64,000 nucleotides of DNA from Dermanyssus gallinae (GCA_003439945.1 QVRM01003999.1:1-64000), one strand, 5' to 3'; shown: positions 34,991 to 47,859, counted from the first letter of the stretch. Made by a program: numbers and translations. The notes: generated by a model not told the origin, from the sequence alone.

Positions 34991-36747
34991 AACATAAAAG
35001 CCTTAGATGCACGGGAGTGTATGCATTTCTTCAGAGACAACAAGGTTTCAACGCAAAGGCGGGCCAAGCCCCCAAGCGGCGGAACGTCTCACCGCGGCCG
35101 TTAGCCATTGTACTCGTCTTCAGATAGATGGTGGCGTGCCTTAGCTGAGATCACGTAGTCACTCTAATGTGTTTAAATGTATGCGTGCGTGCGCGCTATC
35201 TCTCTCTCTCTGCGCTTCTCTCTCCCTTCTCCGTATCCCTCTATTTCTTTTAATATATAGTCGTTGACTTGCCTTTCCATTGGCGTCTACGTGCACGCAG
35301 TTTGCCTTTTTGCCTTTGTGTACACAGCGTTGAGGTGTTTTGCCCCGCAGTCCTGAATGCTTTTTGCTAGCAGCCTCTGCGGACTCGACACGGCTGCCTG
35401 GTCGATAGATATCGGTTTTCGTTCTCGGCAAACGCACTTGCATTGGCCTCATACTACCGTGATAGCTGCCGTTGTTATTCTATGATAATATCTGACGTTA
35501 ATATTAGACGATTTTTCGATTACCGTCTAATTGTAATATTAAGACTGATAAGTAACTAGCTGTCTAGTAGTTTAAGACAGTTTTTACAGTAAAAACGGGC
35601 AACGGCTGTAGTTGAGTTACAGTGACTTAGATGTTTCACACTTTTTAGAGTTTGAGGAGCACACAATCACATTTTATCTAATGTTCGGTTGTCGATTTAT
35701 ATGTTTTTGTCTACTTTGTGTAACGTTTCAACCATTCAAAAAACGAGACCATCGAGTATAATTGTCCTCTTACTCAGCCTTACTAGCCTCAGGCTCTTAG
35801 AGCAAGGACCTACTTAGCGTATTTGATGGGAAAAGTACGTACAGAGTCATAGTATTTGAAAGTAGAAAACATACACGATTTCTTTACCTATTGAACGTAA
35901 TAGCGCAAGACAGGCTAACAATAGAAAATACGTAAGATGTACGCTATATGATATATATCGTTCTTTTCGATGTATATATATATATATATAAAGAAGCGAC
36001 AATAAAGTCACCTTAACAAAGATTATCCTTGATTCGAAAGATCTAGATCTATTGCGCAGTCTACAGCCACTAGCATTTTACAGTTGTTAAAATAAATACG
36101 TATATATATAAATATATATTTATATATATGATTGTTTATAGCTGCTAGTTCTTCATTTGCAGGACAGAACAGACGCCTCCATTGCGGCGGAGCTCTGACC
36201 CTTTCTCTTCCTCTCGCCGTCAGGCTGGTCTAAGGTTTGTTGAAGTTGAGGCGAACGGCGAAGCGTTGAGAGCTGATCTGATCATCCAAGCGAGCGATAG
36301 ACACACTGACACTTCTGTGAAGTTCAACCGAAGTCGTGGAAGTCGTCCTCAGTGGCCGCCGGGGAGGGGGCGTAAGGAAGCACGCCGCGAGCCGCGGCCG
36401 CAAGCTTTGCTTCTGACGAGATTTGTCGATGTCGACCAAGCATCTTGCTTGGTGCTCTCAGATCGACGCGCTAAGCAAAAAGCGGCTATACCAATGCGCC
36501 CGCCCGTAGTCCGCGCATAGCCGCATGCATGGACGGACGGACGTCCATCCGTGATCGTATGGCCGTCAAATGCCGAATCAGAGACGCAGCGACGCAGACG
36601 GCCGACGACCTCGTCCCAAATTAATTAGTTCACACCTTCGCTTTCAACACGCACGCGCAACAACATGTACTACAACGAGGTAGTCTGTATCAAAATGCTC
36701 GTCCCTCTCTTAAAGCATCCTGCCGTTCTTATGTCTTTTCTCTCCCT

Positions 36748-36749
<2 letters not shown>

Positions 36750-36819
<70 letters not shown>

Positions 36820-36830
36820 TATATATGTCT
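36750..36830. repeat. (TA)n microsatellite
   Basis: TA tract with ATG/TAC interruptions in its right half. Confidence 0.95.
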
Positions 36831-36979
36831 ATCTTATCTCTCTGCTGCCCTCTTGTTGTTGTTGCGTCGACCCGCTGTGGTAGGCGGTCTAAACACTCCT
36901 GCTATTTGCGGCAACCTACGCTAACGGCGGCGGCGACTGCTAATTGAAGCCGTGTTGATACGAGACGGCAAAGGAGACA

Positions 36980-36991
36980 TCGAGAGAGAGA

Positions 36992-37023
<32 letters not shown>
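36980..37023. repeat. (GA)n microsatellite
   Basis: About 44 bases of GA with one GTGAG interruption. Confidence 0.95.
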
Positions 37024-37318
37024 AGGATTCAGGGGAGATTGACTGTGAGCGGAGGCGTTTTCACACCCACTGAGGTGTTGAGATGTTGAGAGGTCGCAGC
37101 GCGGCTACGGTGAAACCAACCAACCAACCAAAGGTCAATGAGAATAAGACGACTCGACACCCCCGATTCTGACATTGCGTAATGAGGTCGGAGGCGCGAT
37201 CCTCGCGCAGAGGCCAGGCTTCTTCCTCGTCGTCGCTGGTTGACCCTTGTAAGTTGGCAGCAATCCATATATATAAATACGTTTTTTTTGTACCATGTAG
37301 ATTAATTCGACATAAATA

Positions 37319-37322
37319 TATA

Positions 37323-37370
<48 letters not shown>
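37319..37370. repeat. (TA)n microsatellite
   Basis: TA tract followed by a short CGCACACA stretch. Confidence 0.95.
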
Positions 37371-37371
<1 letters not shown>

Positions 37372-37463
37372 GCACACAAGGCCAGGCTCATGAGTATTAC
37401 AACGATTACAATTGTACTATATGACAAAAAATAAATGATGCTTGTTGCATATATATATATATT

Positions 37464-37575
37464 ATGGACCGACATAGCCCGCCGGCAAATTTATTTATCC
37501 ATGTTGTCTGTTATCACTCTGGGTCACTTAACGAACTGAAAATAAACAACTCAAGGCTCTAGGTCCAAGCTGGGG
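37464..37575 (-). mobile_element. Solo 3' end of RLE LINE in TA-rich DNA
   Basis: Minus-strand match to the last ~115 bases of the RLE LINE (14,393-14,500): CTTGGACCTAGAGCCTTGAG, TCAGTTCGTTA-like, TGATAACAGACAACATGG and GCGGGCTATGTCGGTCCAT. TA-rich sequence lies on both sides (37,449-37,463 and from 37,576), so it is a severely 5'-truncated insertion in or next to a TA tract. Confidence 0.9.
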
Positions 37576-37785
37576 ATATATAAAATATATTTAAAAAATA
37601 TATATATATATTTTTATTTTTTTATTTTATAAAGTGCTAGCTTACTTATTCAGGGCTTTGTTGTATAGTGGGGGCGCACACGAGCTCTTTTAGTAACAGT
37701 AAATACTACAGTGACTTCTGCATATGCCGCATGCCATAGTGACCTCATAGAACCTCTCTCGTCAGCAGATTTTTACGTTTTCTTA

Positions 37786-37950
37786 TTAAGGGATCGATCC
37801 AAAGCAGTCAGATCAACCTTAGTGTGTGATCTACTCTGTCTGAATTTCTTCGATAGATTCCCGCTTTGGAAGTAATAGTAGAAATTTCAACATTTTTAAA
37901 GCGAACTTCGCCGCCGGTATTCTGACACTAAAAATATCGGTCAAGGCTGT
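37786..37950 (-). pseudogene. Mariner (second family) fragment, copy 2
   Basis: Aligns with 38,535-38,660: both contain ATATCGGTCAAGGCTGTT, a ...GCGAAGTTCGC/GCAAAGTTTGC block and the ATCTACTCTGTCTG block. The reading frame is destroyed. Confidence 0.7.
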
Positions 37951-38224
37951 TACATATATGTCATAATTATACATACACATAATACTTGATGTCATATATA
38001 ATCAGAAAAAAGAAAGCAAAAATAGCAATTATAGCCGAGTCTGCATGTGCGAGACCGTATTCACTAATAAATGAAAAAAAACTTAAAAATAATTCTAATA
38101 AAATTACCTGCTTTTATTCATGAATTAAACTTGTATACCTATTTTGAATGTGACAGCAAGAACGTTACTTAGATATAGTTTATATAGTAGTCGAGTGATC
38201 TTCCCAAATAAGAGACATTAAAAA

Positions 38225-38825
38225 AATCAAACATATCTGGAAAATTGGACTTTTAAATAAAAAGTCGCACGGTACCAGGTCTAGCAAATATGAAGGTTGT
38301 GGAAGTACGGATATCGAATTTTTCATCAAATAATCTCAAATTTGGGATGTGAGCACCGATGCGTTGTCGTGATGGAGAACCCAAGAGATCAGACCTCTCT
38401 CGTCGGACGCTAACGCGCAATCTTCTCAAAGTGTTGTGGTAGTATTCCTTATTGATCGTAAAACCAGGTAGCAAACATTCGTGGAAAATAATTCCTTTAT
38501 GGTCGAAAAAGCAGTCAGAATAGCCTTGGTGTTTAATCTACTCTGTCTGCATTTATCTTCGATTGACTCCCTCGTTAGAAGCAACACTGAAAATTTAAAC
38601 CATATTGGAGCAAACTTTGCTGCCAGTCTTCTGAAACGTAAAATATCGGTCAAGGCTGTTGCAACTGATCCATAAGATACCTCCAAGTCCTCGGCTATCT
38701 TCCTGATAGTTTAGTACTCCCGATTGTTTAGTACAATATCACAAACTTTTCAACGTTCTTTTTCTTATTGACGTTGCAGGCTTTTCCGATAGGGGGCCAT
38801 GAAATCGACGGTACTATGTATACAC
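38225..38825 (-). pseudogene. Mariner (second family) transposase relic, copy 3
   Basis: On the minus strand: KIAEDLEVSYGSVATAL, then RRLAAKFAP (helix-turn-helix region and linker), later LHHDNASVLTS (normally HHDNAPAHTS, containing the second catalytic Asp) and LDLVPCDFLF (normally SPDLAPCDFFLF, containing the third Asp). The first Asp region is missing and there are frameshifts. A foldback-like terminus begins at about 38,821, at its N-terminal side. Confidence 0.8.
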
Positions 38826-39060
38826 GGTGTTTCAGGATACTGCTTGATCACCCTAGGCGGTTTGTAACATTTACACCACTTTAGAACATACGCTTTAATT
38901 TTAGCGCAAAACTTGATGAAGAGTCGATACTCGTTCATTTTTGGCTTCTTAAATATTGCTCAGTCTCATTTTTCTCTTATTTCTGAGTCAAACTTAAACA
39001 TTTTTTTTAATTATTAAATTAAACATTAAACTGAGTCCAACTAAACGCCGCCACCTAGTA
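38821..39060 (+). mobile_element. Possible terminus of a foldback-type element
   Basis: The sequence from TA at about 38,821 reads CACGGTGTTTCAGGATAC then TTGATCA, close to the element 2 terminus (CAGGGTATTACAGGAATA then TTGATCA). No opposite arm was found and the interior does not align, so it may be a relative with a different body. Confidence 0.4.
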
Positions 39061-39599
39061 TAGCTCGTGAATTGCGCTTCTGAGCAAAACAAGCCGGAAA
39101 AACTTAGTGGTTTTTGTCCGGCAAAGGTTTTCTTGTGACCTGTTTAATATTGATTTCCAATATTTTTTCTGTATAATTGTCTATGTTATATGCATACTCA
39201 ATATGAGTAAAATAAATATGATAATATCGATTTCCAATATGTTTGTGCCATAGTATTCGTAAGTTTGGCCTAGAGGATCTGTCGAGAGCTATGATAAGCC
39301 AGCACGCATGTGTCATCGACAAACTAAATTACTTTTGTACTAGGGCAAAATGTATGTGACCATTTACATATAAGTTAAATAAAATTGTATAAAATATTGA
39401 TAACTGTCGAACCTCATATCAATTTTTTTTATTTCACTGAAATCATAATTTAGTTTAACGATTTAATTTCTATCAGCCACATAGGATTTAAAACGTCACA
39501 AGCTTGACACCCCCAAGTCCAAATGTGGTAATGTGTGAATTTTTATTTGTTGACTTACACTATCTCACCCGCTATATAAAAAAATACCACATTTGAATA
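39061..39599. other. Intergenic, AT-rich
   Basis: No motif recognised. Confidence 0.4.
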
Positions 39600-40107
39600 G
39601 TGGTTTTGCTCATTTTGATCCCAGTATTCTCTAACGTCTAACGCAGCCTTTTGTTGTTAGTGAACAACGGAGTTTCTATTCTGTTCAATGCATCTTCCTT
39701 ATCTAAATCCATACTGGCCACTGCTTGTTGCTTAATTTTTCTCAATGCATTTCGTAAGCTAAGTACTAAGTACTTATTCGAATATTTTGATTAAAAAGCT
39801 AGCTACTGAAATTTGGCGTAAGTTGTCAAGAATTAGGTCACCACCTTTATACAAAGGTGTAAGAGGTGCAGTGCAAACAATAATCGGAAAAATTCGTCTC
39901 TTCCAAACATAGTTTCATCAGGTGCTCCAGGAGACAAGCAACAATAGCAAACGCAGACTGTAACGATCTGTCTGGTATTCCATCATTACCTGCTGATGTA
40001 GATAACATGTACAGCAAACCTTGTGGCCGGGTCCACGTTCTCATGTCCAGGCGTCCGTTGTCGTTGCCTTTGTCTTGTAGAGCACTGGATCTCGCGAACT
40101 CCTCCAT
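39600..40107 (-). pseudogene. LINE RT finger-region relic
   Basis: Minus strand, in coding order: AGNDGIPDRSLQSAFAIVA, LLEHLMKLCLEETNFSD (about 39,885-39,995), then frameshifted TPLYKGGD and RQISVASF (normally NYRPISV; about 39,790-39,850), then QYGFR-GRCIEQ (normally QFGFRKGRSTE; about 39,690). This is the finger-to-motif-A part of a CR1/Jockey-type RT. It is short, shifted several times and inactive. Confidence 0.75.
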
Positions 40108-41290
40108 TTTTCAGGAAAGATGTGCTATGCTATTAGATCTCTCACAAAACATAATAGATCACCCGACCATTTTATTATGGCTGGTGCGATGAACATGTAG
40201 CATTCTATTTAGGAATATGATATTTATAATAATTCATTCACAAACAGGTAGCATTCAATTTTAGAGTAAATATTTTATTCTATGTATCTGACCCAGTGCC
40301 TTGAAAGTTGCTCGTGTCAGATGCGTCAGACGTTACTGCCGTCGAATTACCTGGTGAAACACCTCCCTCTCTAACGAGAACCATTGAGCAAAGCTAATCC
40401 TCGCTAATTTCAGGCGAAGGTCGTCTATTTCGAGTGGATTTCGCCGTAGCGGCGAAATCCACACCGTTCGTTTTGATTCGTCATAACACTGTAGTATTGA
40501 GAGTGATCGCAGCGAAAAGAGTTGACCCAGACAAGAAGTCGACGTAAATGAGGGTATCTACTGAGACGTGCCCTTCCTGAGCTTTACCACACAAGTCAAA
40601 CACTAATGCTGAGAGCAGGAGCGAGAGAGGTTGTCGACCTGATTCACCTGGTTGTCTGCGCATTCGCAGCACGCTATATCACGCTGTTCTTTATTAAAGA
40701 AAAACTCTATCTGTTTTGCGTTTCCTCAGGGGCCAACCCGTATGTTACAGCCATAGGTATTTGGTAAGTATGTGGCCAGGTATCTTCTGTTAGATGCTTC
40801 GCTTGTTACTTTGTCGGTTCACAATCATCTGTCATCATAGTTCACAATCATCTGTTCACAACATAGTCTTCGCTGCTGCACAAGTGATACCCGTGCACGC
40901 CGCCCGTAACGTATCGTCGACGTGGCGATTCTCTTTGTATACCGTCCCTGGCACCTAGTTGTTTTAAATAGTGTTTATCTAGCATAATTACAAGGTTGTT
41001 TAAATCACATACACATTGGCATCGTTCCTACCTTGACCGACAGATAATTCTGCAACTCAGGAAGGCTCTTAGCGATTCTGATTACTAAAGCCAAGTTTGC
41101 TCTAGACAGATACTTGAACAAAAACGGTTTTGTCTGTTAGTACAGCTAGAATAAAAAACATTTAAAAAGTGATTATTGATTTTCAATTCGAAGGTGTCGC
41201 CGGTTGGATTCTTGCTGTTGATTTTGACTTTCTTGGAGCGATGCTCATTGAGAATAGATGATAAACGTATGTTATCCATATTTGTGTAAA
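40108..41290. other. Intergenic, one hairpin
   Basis: No gene motif. It contains the hairpin at 40,434-40,462. Confidence 0.4.
40434..40462. repeat. Perfect 13-bp hairpin
   Basis: GTGGATTTCGCCG pairs exactly with CGGCGAAATCCAC across a TAG loop. Confidence 0.95.
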
Positions 41291-41294
41291 TACA

Positions 41295-41620
41295 TAGGTA
41301 TGATTGAAGTTGTGCAAAATAGATTTTTAAGCGGACTCCACAGAGGATGTGACCTCAAAAGAAACGACATTATATTACCGTCCTAAATGGACACACTTAG
41401 GGAACATAACCGACGGGTCTTAGCTCAATTTATGGGCGCAAGTTTCAGGAACAGAGCACATCAATAATAATGTTTGCCTGGCTCGCGGCTAGGGATATTC
41501 ACAGAGCAGGACGACTGCGCAGACCCTGCCTGCGGCCAGTCATTCCTTACTCTTTACATGACATAAATAAAGGAGCTTTCTATTCTATTCGAAATCATAC
41601 CGCTGCTTGTTTGTGCCTCC
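41295..41620 (+). pseudogene. LINE RT C-terminal relic
   Basis: IEVVQNRFLSGLHRGC (about 41,304-41,350) followed by a stop and MDTLREHNRRVLAQF (about 41,388-41,430) resembles the end of CR1-type proteins (VQ-R-F, then L..L..RR). An Arg-rich, HDINKGAFYSI-like piece follows. It is isolated and non-functional. The end point is uncertain. Confidence 0.6.
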
Positions 41621-44600
41621 GGAGACAGGAGAGTCGCCATTGCTGGCTCATCCTTACAGAACACGCGGTTAGGGCGTTACACGTGACACCTCCAAGCTAA
41701 CTACCCTTCATTACCCTTCATACGCACAATATAAAGGCAGCGCGAACAATTAGCTTTGTAAATCACCTTTGTACGAAGCCGATGGCGATACGCGTCCTCG
41801 AGGGGACAGTTTTTCTATTCGAAAGAACCCCTAAATATCTCAACGTGGTGCACATATATCGCATCTCTAGTCCGTTCGAAAACCTCTAGTCTGTATCGGA
41901 ATAAAGGACCACCACGTTGGCGTTTCAAGTGCCGGCAGCTTGTCAGATAAGCAGTTGTAGACATATTGCGAGCAACAAATACATCCGGAGCACACAAGAT
42001 GCTATGTTTCTTGTGTACCTTCACTTCAACCGGGCAGTGAACGCCGAGTTTGACCACTTGAAGAGACCTAAAGCTGCTCAAAGCGCATTATTTTGAGCCA
42101 CTTTGGAGCCGCTTTGGATAACACTTGTATACGTACTGCCGCTCTAAACAGCTTTACACTAGACCCGGATTTGTTCTAAACGCACGAGCCGCGTTTAGCC
42201 CCCAAACCGACTGCGCAACACCAGGCTTACGCAGTCGGAAGAGACATACGACAACTAGCCTTGACCTGGTTCCTATTTGCTCCGAGGGCAGTGTCTGTTT
42301 CATGTCTCTTGTCTTTGAAGTAGGATTTCTAACACCGCTGTCGTGGGAACTAGATCGGAGCTTTCATTATTGGCTCTCATATTTAGGTCTCATTTCTTGG
42401 TAATTCGCATTGATGTCGCTAATGTTTGCCGATTTAAAGACTTCAACTACTATGTTCTGCAATGACCAACTGCAAATGCAGCGTGCCGTAACAGTTAATT
42501 CCTACAGCACTATGTTAATTTGTCGCATATCATGAGGATGTCTGCTTATTAGAAGCTTTTTCATTGCGGGGCATACGTGCGGTATTCTCTCGTAGTCTGC
42601 GCGCTACTACAGGCGTAAATTCTTCAAAGAAAAGCTCTGCCATGCGTGATACAGATGCGTCGTCCGGCATACAGCGACTAATGTGGAGCTCCGAAACCCA
42701 CCAACCCGGCATTGTCTGGCAAACTGTAAGAGTGGAATTGACTAATGGGGGAGGAAGTAGTGCGGAATGACTTGATTTCGGAGACGTGTGAGAAACAGCA
42801 GCTTAGCCACATGGGCTGCATATTTTCTTCTAATAGTTTATTGTAATTTTGTGTTTTTTTGCCTTTGGGGGCACCAATATTAAGGTCATTGTGAAGAGCG
42901 CGGTCTCAGCTGTACAAGGTAATAAAGATCCCGTTGCACATAACACGAAGTTAATGGTGTGGCCTCGACAAAGTCTCAGCTGCAAGGTAAAGCTTTCGAC
43001 TTCCATGCTTTCAGGCATACATACACGGCATTTCTAGTGCTAAGCAATAACGAGGGAGGTTATTCAAGTTCGTGGCACGATTCGTGGATAAAAGGCTCTA
43101 TAAGTGATCGCTTTTTTATATTTATTAAGCTCACTCATATTGAGTCTACGTCTAAGCATCATACGTTGCGTTGTGTGCTCTTCGAGGCACATTGTCATTC
43201 GAGAGAGGCATTGTAGAGATTCTTTCATAGGGCTGTGATTGTTTTTTTTTGTTCTACCTGGATGAGGTTGGATCGCTGTGGTGTTGAGAAATGCTAACGC
43301 GGCGTTTCGCTTCTGCTGGTCCGATCGGCGGCAGTTTCATTGCTTTTCGCTTACGATATTAGGCGATATAGGTAGCCTTAGACATTCATGGCAGTCAGTG
43401 ACCGGCTACGTCCCGGCTCTACCAGCAGCCCGGTTAGCAACAGTAAACGATGTCTGCACCGCCTGCGGTAATTAGTCACAGATTAGCGATAGGCGAAGCA
43501 TAGTAGTGTATTCGTAGTAGTAGTAGTAGTAGTCGTAGTAGTAATACTAGCAGTTGTCACAATAAAAGAGGTTCGGCGGCAAGGAAATGCGACTGGCGAT
43601 CTGGCAAATACGTGGCAAATCGTGCCATCGAGCAGGAAGACAAAGACAGGTATAGATAGAAAGAAGGGCAGAGATTAGCAAGCCAGAGAGAGAGAGAGAG
43701 CGCGCGCGAAATAGATATAGGAAGACTACGTTTCCGTTACGTGCAACGTATTCGCCGAGATTAGCGACCTGAGACGTGCCGTGGACTAAGATGGGCTCAT
43801 CTGCAGTAGTAGCAGCAGCAGCAGCTTCGATGCTATTACTGCTGCTGTTGTTGCTGCTGCTGCTGCTGCTGTTGTGTATAATAACTCTTGCGTATAATAC
43901 AGGGCAGGAGGGCTAGTATGCAAGCGGGGCTTGTCGGGGAACGTTTGTCGTGGTCGCAACGATTATGCACCCTTTAGCTGTGAGCGAACAGCAGGGAGAA
44001 ACGGAGGGAATTGCCAGCCAGCCAGCCTGCATGCTTAATTCTTGGCTTGGGCCAACTGGCGCAGAGGCGCCGTGGTGTTGTTCCCACTGCTGGGCGGCTG
44101 CTGCAACTACTTCCCCCGCAAGGTCTGGGTGCTGGGGGCTGAGAACGCTGAGGCGTTCTCTCGTTTGCCGGGGGCAAGGTAACGACGCCGACGCCGCGTC
44201 GGTAAAGGTCGCCGAATGTGGCAATGCGGGCAAACGATGTACGCACGACAAGCTTTCCGACAAACACTCGCTTTGCTTTGCTGCACCCCATTAGCTGCTC
44301 GCACTCTCGCTCTCTTTTGCTTTCTCACTCATATACCCCCCCCTCCCCCCCCCACCCCGAGTGTGCATACGTGGGGGGTATGGCGTGTGTGTAATAGCCA
44401 CTTGCAAGTTGTTCGAGATCCGCCCTCGGGCAGCCCGTCGGTCGTTAGCTCTCAGACCGCGCACGACTTATGATGTCGTAGTAATGTTGACAAATTTTGC
44501 TGTTGCTCCAGCCGGTCAGAGGAAATGATGTGCGCCTCACTTGCCTACGTATGCTTCGCAGTTGAACCTCAGCGAGAGAAAAGCAGCGAAATTGAATGTC

Positions 44601-45147
44601 GTCGATGAAGTGAGCTGATCGTTTTTCGGTTCTTGTTTGCTAGTTGACACCCGCCCCGCTGCCCCAGAGAGGGGCATTTTGAGATTGCCGCTGCTACGTT
44701 TGTTTTGGGTTTGGCTACTCGTGTGATGAAACGTATATGTATATGGAACGTACTCGCCCGATATACCGAAACCGCCCGGGTCAATGTTTCAGCAGTAGAA
44801 ATGCGACCGTAGTGTACCGGGCAGGAATACTCGGAGTTCTCAATTCAGATATATATATATATATATATACAAACTCAATATATTACCTAATTGTCTATCG
44901 GTTGCGTTATGTACATATCTATAGATTGAAAGCGTCATTGTCTGCTCTACATTAGGTGCAACACACAAAAACGTACAACATCAATGTACTACACCAACGT
45001 AAACTCACTACACCTAACAATACCAAAAAATTACAGCACCGTCATCAACCACAATGACGACTGCAGTATTATTTACAGCAAGAACAACAATAACAACGAC
45101 AGCACGATTAGCGGCAGCTGCAGCAACAACAACAACAACAATAAAAT
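41621..45147. other. Intergenic with trinucleotide repeats
   Basis: TAG/CAG/CTG repeats at 43,512-43,545 and 43,800-43,875, GA tract near 43,686-43,710, C-rich run 44,334-44,357, and (TA)n at 44,850-44,869. The region 43,950-44,330 has long overlapping frames on both strands without family motifs. Confidence 0.4.
43800..43875. repeat. (CAG)n / (CTG)n inverted microsatellite
   Basis: Short CAG run followed by a longer CTG run, so the two halves can pair. Confidence 0.9.
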
Positions 45148-45337
45148 AAACTTTTCGGGCTGACCCCCAGCCAAGATTTAACGGGACTGCTCTGTTCGCA
45201 TTGCTTGCGCATAGACGGACCACCCGTTTAAATGCAAATGTGTGGCAACGGTGGGGCTCGAACCCGCGCACCTATGTGTCTCCTCCTCCGGTCGCGAGGC
45301 GCACGCGAATACTGCACCACACCACCACCGGGACTCG
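45148..45337 (-). mobile_element. tRNA-derived SINE, family A, copy 3
   Basis: Minus-strand copy with a clear box B (GCGGGTTCGAGCCCC on the minus strand, around 45,250-45,265) and the family 3' block GTCAGCCCGAAAAG, ending in TTTATTTTATTG next to CAA/TTG repeats. The start AGTCCCGGTGGTGGTG matches the other copies. A promoter-like box A is less clear because GTG repeats intervene. Confidence 0.9.
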
Positions 45338-47282
45338 AACAACAACTACAACAATAGTAACTACATTAAAAACGATAACAACTACAGCATCCAAGCACGG
45401 GCTCAGTAACACTCACTTGTTTGCCGAGCGAAGCGCCGCTCGGTACCGCCGTTCCGACCTCGCCACGGCCTGACCTTAGGACGTTAGGTCAAAGGTGTCC
45501 CCGGTCGATGCCGATCGTGGGCCGCCTCATCACGGGCCTAGACGAAAACGGCTGGATAGACGCACGGAGGAAAAGAACGCATGTTAACAATGGTATCGTT
45601 CGTTAGCCAACCACCGCCGATCATGATGAGACCACGACGCAGCTTCCCGTCGGCGGGCGTTGTTGGTTGAACAAGGCCCTTCACCCCAACCCCCACCCGC
45701 CTGTCTGCTCCCGTTCTTCTCTTTCTTCTGCTGTTGCTGTCGCTGCCTTATCATCGTCTCCTTCTAACGGAATCGCTTGAGGTTGACACGCCCCCCCCTC
45801 GCGCGCCGACCATCCTCCATCGGCATGATGAAGCCCCTCCATCACACTGACATCAATGATGATTGATTCGTCCGAGGAGCAGCGCATTCCGCGCCAGACT
45901 CTCCCCCCGGACACTGGTCGACCGCCCGGCTGACACCGTCAGGACCACCGTCATGACAAAGGCCACCCTGTTGACGACGATGCTGTCTGTGCGTACATAT
46001 GTCTGTCTGCGCGACCCACGACCGGTTCGGTCCATTTTCTCTGCCAACGCTAGAATCACACAGCTGCAACACAGATGATCTGATACATCCGAAAAAAAAA
46101 ACGATATAAACATGCAAATACATATATGTTTATATATATACCATACAACATTTTTTGGTATTGTTAGATGTTTTTGCTTACGTTGGTGTTGTACATTGAT
46201 GTTGTATATATATATAATGCTAGGTTTATACAAGTTGTACAATGTTTTGAACATTTGTTTCACCAAAATCGTATATGCTATTCAGTTTTTTTACTGGTGG
46301 AATAATCTCCGCCATAAGTTTACCTGCACATTGCAGGGTGCGGACAAAATTCTTCGGTCAACAGGTACCCTCAATAAAAACCATTCATACGTTTGTAAAC
46401 TCTTTGTTTCTGTTTACTCATCTTCGTTTTGTTCTCTAGCCCTGCGACGTAAAGGCTAGACATGACGGATAGAGCAGTTTATCAAACATGGATTTGGCCG
46501 TGCAATGCCAACTATTTAAATTGTATTTAACGTTGCAACATCATGAGATTGTATACTTTAGAAGGATTAACTCTGTTGTTTCTGACTTGCCTTATTTATT
46601 TGTTCGAGGGCTTTAAATTTCTGTTCACAGTCTGTAAGAATAGTGATCATAGTACTTTGTATGCCTATGAATGATCGATAAACGAAGTCGTCATTGGTAA
46701 TTCCAGTTAAAAACAAACAAAGATTTTTTACAAGTCCGTTCACGTGTTTATACCACACAGTAACATTTAACCCGACATTTGTGGATTTTCCTAATCTTAG
46801 CTGTGTAATCTTTTATCTCTACGCTAAACTTTATTATAACCTGTGCGTTGCGTGTACGTTCCATGATGAGTCCGCTATCAAGGATCTCTGACAGTTCCAT
46901 GACTTACCTTAAAAAGCGCGAGCCTTGCGCCACCTCTGCTCAATGATCAATCTACAAGGTCTAAGTACGTCTTGCGCATAGGACATAGCTGCAATTCCGA
47001 CCAACATTCCAAGTGGAGATACAGGTGTTTGGAATTGCTTGCCTTTACGATAAATGTATAACGGCGAAGTCTCGTGAAGTTGAACTGCATTCTTTGGGCG
47101 TTTCTAGTAGACAGCAGTTTGAAATAGTGAACTATATATTAGGCGATAAAATGGACTGTACAGTTTCTTGCTACATTAAATGAATTGAAGACAGTTAACA
47201 TATAACAGACAAACCGTGGGTGAATTAATTGTATTTAATATATCGTCCTCGCTATATGTATATATATGAAAGTTGTAATTTT
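45338..47282. other. Intergenic, no gene seen
   Basis: A GC-richer piece (45,410-46,070) has several overlapping open frames but no motif. The rest is AT-rich. Confidence 0.4.
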
Positions 47283-47445
47283 TGTCGTTGTTGTCGTCGT
47301 CGTAGACGCTTTTCCATAACAGATCGAATGTCATCAAATCTACTGCTGTATGTATGTGCATAACATGCCCCGCACACACCGTCTCTAACAGTAGAAGCAA
47401 CAATTGACACCAACAGCAATGGGCGTCGGCGCGAATTGACGTTGG
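47283..47445 (-). repeat. Left half of an inverted duplication
   Basis: The minus-strand reading matches the plus strand at 47,860-48,050: CAATTCGC, CTGTTAGAGACGGT, TGTGCGGGG, GATGACATTCGATCTG, AAAAGCGTC, ACGACGACGACAACAAC, in the same order. Confidence 0.85.
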
Positions 47446-47586
47446 TTCAATCGATGGCGACCCAACCATTCAGTCATCCTACTGAAATTACTGATGGATA
47501 GGCGGGCAAATTCGTCGAGCTCATACAGAGTGCGGGTATTGGTTTGTCAATGATCAATACATGTGTCGAAATGTTGACTTAATGAG

Positions 47587-47590
<4 letters not shown>

Positions 47591-47633
<43 letters not shown>
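47591..47633. repeat. (TA)n microsatellite
   Basis: TA tract between the inverted duplicates. Confidence 0.95.
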
Positions 47634-47639
<6 letters not shown>

Positions 47640-47775
47640 GTATATTTGTAGACGATACGCAGTGGAAGAGGTGTTTGGCAACGTCCGCGTTAAGAGCCAC
47701 CGGTTCGCACTCGACACATACCTTAATAAAGCCATCTTTTTTAAATTTGCAAATTTAAAGTAAGTTATTAAAATG

Positions 47776-47778
<3 letters not shown>

Positions 47779-47818
<40 letters not shown>
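47779..47818. repeat. (TA)n microsatellite
   Basis: TA tract between the inverted duplicates. Confidence 0.95.
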
Positions 47819-47859
47819 CTTTAATTATAATAACTCCAATATCATTAATGATTCAAATA

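Larger units (their letters stand above)
34991..37463. other. Intergenic with microsatellites
   Basis: TA tracts at 35,967-35,990, 36,750-36,830 and 37,319-37,370, and a GA tract at 36,980-37,023. The GC-richer open frames at 36,182-36,520 and 35,159-35,452 (minus) match no known family. Confidence 0.45.

Noticed and set aside
43950..44330. Overlapping frames of 85-116 codons on both strands
   Set aside because: Several frames are open at once, no domain is visible, and no splice or start evidence favours one.
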